Source: Heliocidaris erythrogramma (lineage: Eukaryota > Echinodermata > Echinoidea > Camarodonta > Echinometridae). Taken from it: a stretch of 64,000 nucleotides of DNA. The stretch spans positions 30,181,514-30,245,513 of the forward strand of contig CM046857.1 of NCBI GenBank assembly GCA_025617745.1, written 5' to 3'. The position numbers and the translations under genes are program-made. Positions within the stretch are counted from its first letter, which is position 1, and each line of letters starts with the position of its first letter. Shown piece by piece: positions 9,479 to 24,400 of the stretch. Below the pieces are notes generated by a model, which did not search any database, was not told where the DNA came from, and saw only the letters and a program-made list of their open reading frames with translations.

Positions 9479-12400
9479 TCATAAGAATTCCTTGTACTGA
9501 ACACTGGCTGCGTCCTGGTGAGAACATGTTACCAGGACATCTCTAAACTTCTCCAGAAGGGCATAGAGTTGTGAGCGGTTGACGTTCTCATAGTACATGA
9601 TCTCCTCCAGGTGGTGCATCCCTCTCAAGTATGGACAGATTCTACAGGAGATTGGTCAATCACAAGCAAATTAGATTTGGGGGTGATTTTTTTTTTGTGG
9701 AAGGCTTAGCAACATGAATTGGCATGTAAAAACTTAAGCTTTTTAAAAAAAGGATAATCATCTTTATTCATTGCCAAGTTATAAATTCTGCTATATCATG
9801 CTATAACATTGTTAAACTGATTATCAAGTTTATGAGTTGGACTCGAGCATGTGAGCTGACATTAAAGATAAAGTTGAGTTCTGATCATGGTATTACATTG
9901 TGAAAGAAATGTAATTGGGAAAGGTTGCTCATGTCAACATATGAATTGGTGTATACTGTGAGGTTTTGGAATTATCAAAATGATGAGAAGTTGACTCGAT
10001 CTCGCTGAAAAGCACATGCACTGCAAACAGAAATGGGTAAATGGGACTGTGCACATAAGTAGCATGAATGTTCGGCCCGAACACTTCCACTGGTTTCCGT
10101 CATATTTTGAATATGAGGGCAATTTAGCCCTTTCCAGACAGGAACTATTTAAGGGCTAAATTTATCACATTTTGTTCTTCAAATCAGCAACAATAATATT
10201 TTTCTGTTAGTTCTACATGCTGGTTCTAATAAGGTTTAATGTCTTTGAAACAATATACATGGTTAGGATTTTCGACGGAAAGTTGAAAAAAATGCCACTT
10301 TCAATAAAAACAAGATGAATGCGACTGCGTCTCCTATATGCCTCCGCCTAAATTCAGTTGATGGCTCAAACTGTTTGATAATATTTGATAACGAGGCTAA
10401 AAACCAGTAATTTCATGTAATTTTATGTAAATTGACCTCTGTGACCTCTGAACTTTTAGTTATTCAGAAATCGCGGTAACGGTGCTAAAAACCAAGAATT
10501 TCATGTAATTTCATGTAAATTGACCTCTGTGACCTCTGACCTTTGACCTACTTACCCCAAAATCTAATCAGTTCATCTTTCTATGGGGATACATACTGGT
10601 ACCAAGTTTGAAGTTCTCACCTCAGATAGTTCTTGAGATATCGCGGTAACGGTGCTAAAAACCAGTAATTTCATGTAATTCATGTAAATTGACCTCTGTG
10701 ACCTCTGAACTTTGACCTACCTACCCCAAAATCTAATCAGTTCATCTTTCTATGGGGATACATACTGGTACCAAGTTTGAAGTTCTCACCTCAAACAGTT
10801 CTTGAGATATCGTGGTAACGGTGCTAAAAACCAAGAATTTCATGTTATTTCATGTAAATTGACCTCTGTGACCTCTGACCTTTGACCTACTTACCCCAAA
10901 ATCTAATCAGTTCATCTTCGTATGGGGATACATACTAGTACCAAGTTTGAGGTTCCTACCTCAAATGATTCTTCAGATATCGCGGTAACGAGAAGTGGGA
11001 CGGACGGACAACCCGAAAACATAATGCCTCCGGCACCCACCTTCGGTGGGCGGAGGCATAAAAACAATGATTTTGAACCTCTCAATACGTTACCAATTGA
11101 AGGAATTTAAAGCTTATTCTCGTTTTTAAAATTCCTTATATCAAGCGCAATATGTCATGCAACAAAAATGGACAAAGTATGTGCAGAAATCTTTGCTCTT
11201 TCTACTCATGCATCTGGTATATTTTTAAAGTTCTGAATCAAAAGTTATTGAGCAAAACCAATTGTCTTGAAAGGGGTAAGAGCAATCCTTTTCAGGACAT
11301 TTCTGTTATGAGGTTTTCCAAACTGACATAAAAGGAATGAGAAAGCTCACAAATTACTTTTCAAATTTCCCAGAACTCAACCTTCTCTTAAGGGTCAATA
11401 ATATAGATATATTGACTGCAATGAGAGGCATAGTTGTTTATATAGGCTCATGGGTACCTTACATCCTGCTATGACAGATGTAATGTCCCGAGAGCAGCCT
11501 GAAACAACTCTGCCTCGAATATTGAAGCAGTCGATATATCTTTTATATACGAACAAAAATAAATTTAGCAATCAAATAAAGGATAAAATCCCAATGCAAT
11601 TATGGTATTCGTGCTTGCGCTCGCACAAAGTAATATTTTACACATAAACCAAAGGGGATCGCAGCAAAATTTTAAAAACACGACTTCACTTTCATCCAAT
11701 CAGATGACAGGATTAGGAAATAGTACCTGCCAATATCACCAAGATGATGAATAGGGTTCCACCATCTATAAATAGCTATATTGCTAATGTTTAAAGGTAC
11801 TTCATCCCTTTTGCAGCCTAAATTTTATAGTTGTGTATGTGATAAATTACAAAAGAATTACAATTGGAAAACTTGGGTGGATGTGAAAAGGATTATAATT
11901 TGCTTTTAAGTATGTAATAACAACAATTTTATTTTATTTTATGGGTTGTACGACACATCGTCTGGAGTCATATCCTTGACTAACCAAATTCTTAACTTCA
12001 TGGACCAAACACCATACCTAATCAATAACCCAAGACCTAACATAACACCAAATCGTAACACTTAACCCTTAGCCTGTACCTTTGGCAAAATAATAATGGA
12101 GCACATGTCAGAGCACCGTATTATGAGTGTGTTACCTTGCAAATAACTTGATGTCTTCTGGTGTGTTAGCATGAGGTATGGCCAGGACACTTGACTTCTC
12201 TTCCTTGGTCAGATGCTCTGTCAACATGTCCAGGACCTTGCGTCTAGGATGACCACGCCCTTCCTCCGTTGAGTAGGAATCAAAGCTAGCATAGGTACTA
12301 ACACTGTATTCATCTGAATCAACTGGGAGGGTACAAAATAATACTGACAGGTACATCCATATTGCGCACATATGCATATAAAAAGTACTACTGGACAAGT

Positions 12401-15400
12401 CCTAGGTGTTTGGTTTTGAGTCCCATACGTTACCAAGTATTGTTGAGTTCTGAATATAAATTGACATCTTATGTGTCATTTCACATATTTGGTTAGATCT
12501 AAGCTTTAAGGTCCATGAGCTCAATACAATGATCAAATATATCTTAGATGTTACAATAAAAATTTCATGGTATCTAATGGAGTGTTGCAAGAACGTTGCG
12601 ATTGATTGCAAGTTGCAACTGATCGGTACTGACCAATCAAAATCATTGTTGCAAGCGCATCTTCTTGAATGGGCAGACCCTGAACCATTCAGAATGGTTG
12701 TTCTAATTTGCTTTACAATTTGCAATTGATTGCAACTTTCTTACAACACCCCATTAGACTTACAGTCAGAGAAATGACCACATTGGCTACCAGTCAGGGG
12801 CTGGTGGTACGAATGCTACATGTATGACGTCAGATTCCCAGCTGATAGGGCATTTTCTCCAACTGGAAGGCCCACAGCTATCTGCAATTATGATACTACT
12901 ATTCAAGTGAAAATGGAGGACCTAAATCAGGAAGAATTTAAGATTCTTGAACTTTCATTTCTAATCTTATTTCAATTTCTTTCAAAATCAAGTCATGATG
13001 AGGTCGTAAGGTTTGTTGTTAAACCAAATTTAGAAACGTACATGACAGGTTTTCTCCGAGACCACTCCCTTGACCACTGCCTGACCCTTGGGGTGTGATT
13101 CGACCTCTGGTGACGGGTGAAGATTCTGAGGGTGGAGTAGATACCTCCTTCTCCAAATCATCACTAGAGGATTTCTTGGCTAATGATGGACTGGTTATGA
13201 TGAAGACATAGGTGTGCAGCTGAAGATAAATCATATAGAAAACATTGATAACTACAATTTATACATTTTTAAGAACATTAAATATACTACTAGATGTGAA
13301 ACTAGTATCTCCTACATTTTCTGAAATTGGACTAGAAAGTTGCAATTGATTGCAAGTTGCAACTGATCGGTACTGACCAATCAAAATCATTGTTGCAAGC
13401 GCATCTTCTTGAATGGGCAGACCCTGAACCATTCAGAATGGTTGTTCTAATTTGCTTTACAATTTGCAATCGATTGCAACTTTCTTGCAACACCCCATAA
13501 GTCTTACAACTTGTAAGAAGATACATGTAAGTTGGTTGTTTATCTAATTCGTGCGACAACAGTTTGACATTACATCTGTGAAACAGAGGCCCTACAACAT
13601 ATTTAATTTCAAAGCACCTCATTCTTTGTTAAACATGTAAATGTCTAGAAACGCATGAAATGGGTGAAACCTATTACTCAAACAACCAACATCAAATGCT
13701 CAAGCCTTCCATTCATAGACATCTTAATACCGTAACCAAAGTGTAGTGTACAAATGGCAGAATCAATCAATGACAAAGCAGTCTTGAGATTTTATCATGG
13801 AGAAATAAAGAATGATTTACCTGAACCAATAATCTCTTCTGAAGCAGCCACATGACAATTCTCACCAGTTCTCCTTCAGGCCTCTGTAGGTCAGTGATCA
13901 AATCAAAGGTCATGAATCAAAGGTCAATCTTGAGATAAATACAAATATGTCATCAGTACAACCCCCCCCCCCCCCAACATGGATGGCATTTCATAAATCA
14001 CACCTGCCCATGTAACCATGAAATGATACAAGTTTATATAAATTTCCGATTCTACATTGATACTTGTAATAATTGTGACTGTGATTTTACTTGTCTTACT
14101 GGTTAGATTTATAATCAAATCATGTAGCCAACAAATTAAATTGTTACCTCTCTTTCTGCTAATCTGTTCCTGTGTTCGCTGAGTGGCAATGGAAGAGAGA
14201 AATCTGCTAGGACCTTGATCAATGATTCACCAAACTTCATTCGGAACTCAACGTCTAGAGGTGTTCCACTAGACAAAGAGGAAAAAAAAATTATAGTACA
14301 ATCAAAACAGACAGGATGAAAGTATATGTTACATGTAGCAAGGTTCTGATAACATTTTAATGAACTGGTATCTGTTTTGAGTTTGATATCTTTTCAAGAA
14401 AATGGATGATATGTATATTTATATCTTGATCCAAGCTCATTTAACCACCCCCCCAGATGTTTCTCGATGATATGTCCGCAACACACAAAGCAGTCACCGC
14501 GGCGTTTCATGACTTTTTTCTTTTGAATCTCCCGCATCTTTTGAGACCAAATTCGCGATGTCCGGGCATGCGGTTCCGAAGTTACTCAACATTTCGTACT
14601 TGCACATCAGACCAAAAATTGCTCAAAAACGTGATTTCATGTATGATTTCAATACAAAATGTGTTTTCAGCCAAAATTTAGAAATCTATGAATATTTTTA
14701 CATTTACTGATTAAAATTAATTTATTTTATGCTGTTTATGATCGTAAAAGTGTCCCCAACAAATTTCATCCAAAAAACAATAAGAAACAAATGGTAAAAA
14801 ACAAAGAAATACATAAGCAATTTTAAATACAATAAAATACATAAGAAATCAATTTCGATACTGAACTTTTTTCAAGTATATTTGCTAAGAATACTGGAAA
14901 GTGTCTAGACCAAAAATTAGCATTTTTTTAGCTTTATTTAATGATTTAGAGCAAAATTTTGATTTCATGCATAAATTAGCATAATCAATTAATGTGAAAT
15001 TATTTCGGAGCATTTAACTACACAGTTTTGTAGATTACGTTGTGGACGACGTGCGTGCCGTTTTTTGGCGCGATCGCGTGGTTGACGGTCAAGATCTCAG
15101 GGGAGGGGGGGTGGAATCCATGATCTCTATGACATTTGACCTTTGACCTTTGACCTGATTACTCTAAAAGCTAATCAGTTTGTCTCACTATGATGATACA
15201 TACTAGCACCCAGTTTGAAGTTCATACCTCATGTGGTTCTTGAGATATCGCGAGAATGAGAAAGCGGGACAGACGGGCAACCCGAAAACATAATGCCTCC
15301 GGCACCACCTTCGGTGGGCAGAGGCATACTCATGAAAGGTTATGTCCCACTTGGTATACAGAAATGGTATACAGAAATGGTATACAGATTGATTGTAACC

Positions 15401-18400
15401 CATGGGGATGTAGGTGCATTCAATAATAAGACAAATTATAGATAAGATAGACAGAACAGGAATAAGACGAATAACTTACGGAGATGTAGGAGCATTTGGA
15501 GATAGGATGTAGATATTACTTCCACAGATAGGATAGATAACAGTAGCTTTACCCCAGTACACGAGATGACCAACGAGCTGAAATACCTGCAATTTAACAG
15601 GACAAAAAGTACCAATACATAGTTTAACTTAATTTGACCAACTTTTATATCATTATCTTGATTTTCTTCCAATTCTTCCATCCATTTAATATTTCTTTCT
15701 GCTTCCTTCTTTCCTTCTTAACAGTCTTTCTTCCAGTCCTTCCAGCTCTTTTGATAAGTCTTCTCTCCTTTCATACTATGCTCATCATCTCTTATCTCAA
15801 TTTTAAGTCTCATTAGTACATTTTGCTCCTCTTGTCATCTTATCCTTTTCCCCCTCAATTCTTCTCTCTACCAATCTTTCCCTTGTTTGTCTGTGTTCTT
15901 TCCACTTTCATTCTATGCTCTTCTCATCTCTCCTCCTGCCTCCTCTTATCTTCTTTGATCTTACCCCATTCTCCACTCCTACATGATCCTCTCTCTTTAC
16001 CCCCTCCCCCCTCTTCTGCTCTCTTACTTCTCATTGCTCATATCTCCTCTTCTTATTATGCCCTCTCCTCTCCTTCACTCTCTTTCTCTCTCCCTACTTC
16101 CTCCACCAAATAGTTCCCATGCTCTCTGTCCTCCCCTAATCACATCACATTCTCTCCTATCTTCTCCTCTCCTCACCATCCCCTGCTCTATCATCTTCTC
16201 TCCTTTCCCTGTGTCCTATTTCTTATTCTCAAAGATGCTACAAAAACCTTTCATGGTTTTCACTTGCCCAAACAGGCAAGTAAATCATAAAACTGCTTTC
16301 CCAACCACAAAATTAACTCGCCCATCTTTATAATCAGAAGGATTTTCCTCTAACCAACTATTTTTGTAAATTTTGTTTTCAAATATGGGATCAGTATGTG
16401 GATACACTGTGTTCGCATAAGTCTTTTGAAATGTAGAGAGTGTTCTGTTTTTAAATTAATAGTCAACTTGCCTTATTGAGCAAATGATATTCAGTTGCCC
16501 ATCTATAGGCAATTTTGGTTGCCCCAGGATGTCGGGCAACTTTATATGTAGCACCCTACCTCATGCTAACCTGTGAGAGTGCTAAGTCCGCATCTTGTGA
16601 GAGCTGTTGAAGTCGTTTCAAGGGTGTGGCAATATGTATGATTCTATGAAGAGCTGGAGAACAATCCCGAGGCAAGGACGCCCTCAACGTGTTTGGATCC
16701 TCCAGTAAGAGCATGGCATGGTAGGGCCTTATTGCTCCAAGACTCTTCTCTATCCCATTGTGCTAGATTTTTAAAAAGAAGACAAAATAGAGTCAAGTAT
16801 GTATTGAAAGACAACTCAAACAAGGCAAAGAAAGGGATCTTTGTAGATGAATAGTCTGAATTGTCTAGGATACAAGGTGTGTGTAATTGGGTTTTTACAG
16901 ACGTGTATCATCAATCAGATATGATTGTTTACGTCTGGGGACCGACCTTTAACGTCACCATCCGAAAGACTTGACTCAGTCTCGAACCTGGGTCCGCTGA
17001 ATCAGTTTATAACTTCCACTGTTAGCTGGATTACAGGCGCACGCCACAACGCCCAGTTAGGATGTAAGGTAATCTCTAATTTAGCAAAAAATAAGAAAAT
17101 AAAAATGAAAATAAACTATTTATTGAAAAAAGTCTTTGATTACAGGTGAATGCTAATTTCAGAATGCTTTATCATAAACTATATAGTTAACCATTCTATT
17201 TTCTTTCTATTTACTGGATATTTATTACAGATAATGTTTAATTTCAGTTGGAGGTTCTTTTGAACAAAGCACATGCTGTAGAATGTTTACCACTGAGCTA
17301 TCAGATGCTGTAGAATGTTTACCACTGAGCTATCAGACCCTGTGAATGCTATGAAACTAAGACTATCAACCATATACTGTCAAACCAGATACTTTCGTTA
17401 CATAAAACTTTTGCGGATTGTTAATGACAACCAATTTTGCAGCAAGAAACTTTCGCAAATTGCAATAATTTGACGTTGTTTCAATTGTGATTATATTAGT
17501 TTTGCGGCATGAAACTTTCATGAATCTAGGCCCCTCGCAAAATTCGCAAAAGTTTCATGCACGCAAAAATTTATCTCGTTTTACAGCAGTCTCCAGCTGC
17601 AACATTCATTAAGCTCCCCATGGTTTTAAAGGCTTAAAGAACTTAGTAATGGCAGAGTGAATAGACTGGTTTTTAACCTGCATTCCTGTATGACTAATCC
17701 TGACACAAGTTGGCAACCACATGAATGAACAAACAAACAGACAATGAAATAATTGGAAATAAATGAATCTTACTGACCTTGATAGTTATAACCTCTGATA
17801 CATTGTGTACTTTGTGTGGTAGACAGAAGCTCACCTCAATCCAGTTATTGATGAACACTCTAGCTATTCCATTCTTATGTAAACTGGAGCACAAGAAAAT
17901 GAAATGATATCGGTTATTAAAATTATTTGTACGTAATATGTTATTGCCATCTTGTGCAAAACTGTGGGCTTTATTCATCTGCCATACATCTAGTGCCAAC
18001 ACTCATAATATTTTGTTCAAGTAGGAAAAAAATACGAAGGAGTGGCGGGCATTTTAGCTCTAGAAAGCTATTTAAAAAGTTCTGACAAAAACGATACATA
18101 AGAATAGTCAAGAGGAAATTTCATTCATTAGAGCAAATCTAAAAAGAGTTATCATGAAAAAAGAGTTACTTACTACACTGTATGAACAGTCTTCTAACTG
18201 ACTGGAGTCTATTGACTATCAAAACTGTACTTCAACGCCAGGATCAGGCAAGATTGAGACAATATCAAATAAAAACTTTTCTTTTATTCATTATCCTGGT
18301 TGACTGATCAATCAAAACACATGATTATGCCCCTTTTCACATTGTGTGTTTGGTACACTGTATTTTTCATTCTTGACAATTCTCCTCAGAGTTTATGTGA

Positions 18401-21400
18401 TCTTGCTCTTGTCTTCACTTATTGTCACACATATAGGCCAGTGCCATTAAATCACCGACCACATACATCAAAAAGACATTCTCGAAGAATATCAATATCA
18501 ATCTTTCATTTATGGCAACTATAGGTTGGATTTTGTAAATACATTTTTTAAAATGTGAATATATAATGATATATATATTTGACTCTTGATGTGAATATTA
18601 GTATTATATAGTGTATATATGTTTGAGTTATTTGTCTTATACATTCGTTACTACATACATGTTTCAGTATAGTGCTAAACAGATATAGCGGTTTATGGTC
18701 CAATGATAATCCTTAATAATGATATATTTGTCAAAAGTTATGGTGTATTGAACGGGGCCAATCTTGACTTCTAGTTTTTGCTATTTGTTAGCTCCATTTA
18801 CCAAATTTATCCTTAATTATAATACCATACATGTTTCCATTCTTACCCTTCATAAACATCTCTAAGATCTTGTGTGAGTTTGCTCCTGTGTAACATGAGC
18901 TGGAATGGGGATTCCTTGCAATCTGTTCAAAAGGAATTTAAAAAAAAATGATAAAATTTGATTACGTATAAGATGAAAAACCTTGGCTTCCCAACAAAAA
19001 TTCATAGAGACCAAGCAAGAAATATGAGAACAGAAGGATCAAAAAATAAAAAGAAAAAATCATAATAAATGTATGACAAACAAGGAGTTTTCAGCACAGT
19101 TTGAAAGCTTAGATTCTAAGCTTTAAAATGATATATAACTTGTCTTGCATGGACTAAGCAAACCCTTGTAAATTAAAATGAGAATGTCAACGTGTCAGAC
19201 AGGCTAATGACCAAAACAATAGAGAAATTGGGCTCTAAAGAAGAGTGCCCGTTTAAGAGCGCCTAATCTGTGTCCTATTGTTTGTCGCAGAAAAGGTTGA
19301 GTCAAAACTCCCTAGCATACACTGTGAAGTACTAATTGGATTGGTTGAAACTTTCCGTACCTTCAGAATAGATATATTTCTATGTTTCTTTAAATTTTGA
19401 ATATCAGACAGGGCATAGTTTTTAAGCTAAACCAGAAAAGCGATGTGAAGTACAATCCCAGCAAGTTGACACACAGAGTTTGAATGTCCAGGAAAACATG
19501 GTCATTTTGAATGAGAGTAAAAACATATTTCAACAAGGTATTTTAACCTGAAATTTTGTCAGATGGTAGATTAATAAATGAACTTTCAGAAAATACCAAA
19601 AAGTTAAAATCAAAGTTTCCACCCCAAACCACCTTTTTCAGCTGTTTGCTCTAAAACTCCCATTGCGACTTATTGGTTGTTTTGTGGTGGAGGGTCACAA
19701 ATGATAAAAGGAGAACTAATGCCATATATCTTAATTGTATTATTGATTGTTGTAAAGCACATAGAGCATTTATTATTATGCACTGTATAAAAATGACTTT
19801 ATTATTGTTATTATTATCTTTCAGGGGTTAATATTTGGAAGGCCTATCCCCTAAATGATTACGGAAATAATTTCTGACCTTGAATTTCATAGATTATAAC
19901 AAGGTAATTTTCACGCTCCCAAGGTCCTTGTTATAATGAGGTTCTACTATACAAGATAATGTACCTTCAGGTTGACCAGCGACTTCATCTTCTGCTCTGA
20001 CCATGATGACTGCTTGATGAGACAGGTAACCACATCTCTTCTCTTCATGCTTCAACGCTAATGCTAATCGCTTGCTGAGATCTTGATAACAGTGGACCAA
20101 AGACCAATCTGCACTCGCCTTCAAAATGTGAGGGAACAAAGGTTACGGGTCAACATGATCACTTAGAACCACTCAAATAGGACCTTTTCTGATTTAATTC
20201 TAAACTATACTTATTGACCATTCTAGTCTCCAATAATAAGCAAGGATATTGCTCTTTATGAGTTTACTATCGTTTGTCAATGCCTCCTCAGTTGTGGGCA
20301 GTGTATGTAATCTTGGGGTGGATGGGAGGTGGGGAATGGTGTTTCCACAAGTTTGTGCTGAATTTTCAATAGTTTTAGACTTACTTGCAGGACAAAGACC
20401 ACATTGAACATGTTGATGGTTGATCCTTCCCTGGTGGAGGAATCGGCTCTCTGCAAGAAACAACATAGCCACACCAGTATATCATGGAGCTATCACGCAA
20501 GATCCAAATGGGCACATTACTTCCACACAAAATAAATCTGAAGCCAGTCGGCAAAATGATATTAATATGAAGTATTTAGACTATCCCCATTCCTTCATTA
20601 CTTTAACACCGTAATAAACTTACAGATGGAATTCTGTAATAAACCTAACTATGAGCATCTTATTCATTCAGAGGTATGTAAAATTCATACAGCAATACAG
20701 AATAAAACAATCATTTTCTATTTTAACTACATGTACTGTGACATGAGAACTAAAGGCATGTGAATACTGTGAATATCATCATTTTACTACACATACATGT
20801 ACATGTGTATATTTAATTGGTACATTTTCATTTTTCTCTCTATGTAATTCATTTTCCTAAACAATTTCTCTGACAGAATTTATCACATGTACTCAATGAA
20901 AATAAATACTTATGATTTTTCCAACTTTCTGAATAAAAAAAACAAACTAACTTAGTTAGTTACCCATTTAGCATTGACATCTTGTACTAAAAGGGGATGA
21001 CCAACAAACTTGACATCATCAACAGTGACTTCAAACCTCTGATCACAAAGGTCTGTGTTACTGGGTGTTAAGATGTTAGCCAGTACATTATCAAGCTCAC
21101 TGAAATGTGGGACAAGAGAGACAGGAAAATATGTTAAATACATTAGTCCTCATAATTTCAAAATGACCAGAGTCCTAATAAAAAAAAAGTTAAACGTACA
21201 AGAATCAAACCTGCTCTGCAAAAAATCAAAAGGAAGACCACTGACAGGTCTCGAAGCCACTTGTCACAAAGACTACATTTTTAGTCTCCCTTGAGTACAG
21301 GTTTGACTGTAAGTCACTGTATCACAAAATATTCTTCCTTGGAAACTGGGCAAAAAATTTATTACTAAACACTAAGTTTGTAACCAATTTTAGTATGATA

Positions 21401-24400
21401 ATCTTTTACCTTAGAAACTGTCCAATATACTTTTTCATTATATCTGCAAATTTAATAAAATTTTTAATAAAAAAACTGGAATAAGATAGTAAAGCTATAA
21501 TCTCTTTTTCAAAGAAATATGTAGAAACTATTATCATAATTCTAGCTTTGGGGCAACAAAGGCACAAAGAAAAAAGTGGATACACCTGCATGTTCATGAT
21601 TTCTGTTATAAATACAGACTCATACCACAGACTATTTACCGAAGGGCGGCAAATGCTTTTGAGATTACACAACTTTACTATGGAAAATAATGTAAATGGT
21701 ACTATGCATGCAGGGTATAAAGAATGTAAAAAGACATACCCAGATATGATGCAAGACTGTCTTGTAGATGACTGACTAGTTGAGCTAGTATAAGCATCAT
21801 CCTCGTGCGTCTGAAGCGCAAAGGGGTTATCTGACTGATCTGTTGATGTGAGGAAGAGAAAAAAAGACATTTTCAGAACACATGATTGTGATCTTGACGA
21901 AGCCCAAATCTTATGCCAGCCTTGGACCAGATCAACAGAATAGATATCAGTTGTTTACTGTTGAATGTCTCTTAAATACAAGAATGTATAAATATCTTGA
22001 CTTTAAAAAGGCAATGATATGAGGGCCTCCTTTGTTTAATGTGTACTCTTCAGAATAAAATACTGCAAAAGTGAGATTAACCCAAAGAATACTGAATTAT
22101 CTCATTTCCTTAGAGCTATCCAATTCCCGTAGGCAATTGGCTAATCACGTAATATGATAATTTGTCATTCAAATTCAAGTCCAATCTCATGTGCTAAGAT
22201 GTGATTAAGTGCCAAATATCAAATGTAATTTAGTGGTGGTGTGTGGCCTGGCTTGTAACACACTTCTCAGATAGTCAATATCTCAAATAATATCTGGAAC
22301 CATCAGAAATGAGCCGATAGAAGTTGCCATCAAAATTCTAATTAAAACTAACATTAAAAGACGGAAATAACCGAGGTCTATTTACAGTTTCCTAATTGAA
22401 ACCTGAAACTGCTGCAATGATCCACTTATAGTTTGTACAAGCTTATCAGAAGATAAGCTTGTACTCCACAATAGCTTTTACGGGTGAATGGGCTTCAATA
22501 GCTTTTGTGTGTGTTAGCAGGCTATGGTCCGTTCTAGATCATGACATACAGGAGAGGAAAATAATTAATTAAAGGGCAATCCAACCTTGGTAATAAGTTG
22601 ATTTGTGTGAAAGCAGAAAAATAAGAAAAACAGGATGGTGAAATTTTGAAAGAAATCGGACAATGAATAAGAAAGTTATGGATGTTTGAAAAATGAGATC
22701 ACTACATCTATGCGAATCTCAAATTGGCAATTTGGTGAGTCGATTGTGACATACTTGTGGACAACTCTCTCATTTGTCGTACACAAATTTATCATTAATT
22801 TGCGGTTTTCTCCGAAGCACCTTTACCCTCGGGGCAGTACTCAAAATATATTGGAGATAGAATATTTTTATAGGTCCTCATGAAAGAAAAAGATCCTACT
22901 AATTAAAACATTTTGAAAAAAGTGACATTTTAGTCATTTTATGTGTTGGAGCGAATGGAGGAGTTGTCCACAGCTACATCACAGTGACATTACCTATTCG
23001 GCCAATTTGAAATTCCCATATGTATAGTGATTACAACTTTCAAAAATTCATAACTTTCTTATTGCTCGTCCGATTTCGTTTAAACTTTCACCAAACTTCT
23101 TCTCTGATTTTTCCTCTTTCTTTCAAAGCAACTTGCTATTAAGGTTGGATTTCCCTTTAAAATTTCACTTTCAACTCTGAAACCTCAAATTTGTGGCAAA
23201 GTAAAAGTTAAAGAGTCCCTGAATCAGGTATCTAGCAAATTTCAGAAAATTAAATCTTGTTTACAGCAATTTCGTTGCTGTTTTTGACTACTGCACCAGC
23301 GAATGTTTGACACAGTCCCACATAGGCAAGGGCCTATATATGACTGGCAATGATTGTCTCAATATATGCAAATCACACACTGTTTGGAGTGACCCCTGAC
23401 CCAGGGCGAGATACCACATAATACAGGCATTCGCTACGTGTACCACAGATAGTGTTGAACGTGTCACTTTATTTGAGTCGAATACAATTATCTTTTCCCC
23501 ATAAAATCTGGCCATTGACACAATGATCTTATCTATGTAAATGGCATGTTTGACAGTTGTCTATTTTTAATAAATCACCTGTAAACTCACAACCACAAAA
23601 AGTTAGGATTCAGGCATTTTTAAGTCAACTTTATGAGTTTATCTTAACTTAAGGTCAACTCAAGGTTAACTTTAACTATTTTCCAATTCCAAGCAATTCT
23701 GGGGTTTTGCCATTGGCATCGCATTGAATTTTATGATCATACGTATACTACATAGATACATAATAATGCCAACAAAAACAAAAACGAATACAAAACAAAA
23801 GCAATAGCAAAAGCCAACTCATCATCATTTGGCATTATAAGGAAATCCAACCTTAATGGCAAGTTGATCTGAAAGGAAGAGGAAAAATCAGAGAAGCAGA
23901 TTGGTAAAAGTTTGAACGAAATCGGACAAGCAATAAGAAAGTTATGATTTTTTGAAAGTTGTAATCACTATACCTATGGGGATTTCAAATTGGCAGAATA
24001 GGTAATGTCCCTGTGATGAAGTTGTGGACAACTCCCCCATTTGCTCCAACACACAAAATAACTAAAATGTCATTTTTTCAAAATGTATTACTCAGTAAGA
24101 TTTTTTTCTTTAATGAGGACCTATAAAAATATGCTATCTGCAATATATTTTGAGTACTGCTCCGAGGGTAAATACACTTCAGAGAAAACCGCAAATTAAT
24201 GATATTTTTGTGTACGACAAACAGGAGAGTTGTCCACAAGAATGTCACAATCGACTCACCAAATTGCCAATTCGAGATTTGCATAGATGTAGTGATCTCA
24301 TTTATCAAACCTCCATAACTTTCTTATTCCTTGTCCGATTTCTTTCAAACTTTGACCATCCTGTTTTTATTTTTCTGCTTTCATATAAATCAACTTATTA

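Noticed and set aside
9279-9527. 82-residue minus-strand ORF after NPRL3
   Set aside because: It is a different frame through the tandemly duplicated NPRL3 coding end and 3' UTR.
15634-16333. Leu/Ser/Pro-rich proteins
   Set aside because: Low-complexity translation of the polypyrimidine tract in an NPRL3 intron.
16879-17058. Human Alu contamination
   Set aside because: Only the head resembles 7SL/Alu. The middle and tail differ, and the tail recurs at 25422-25527 in this same genome context.
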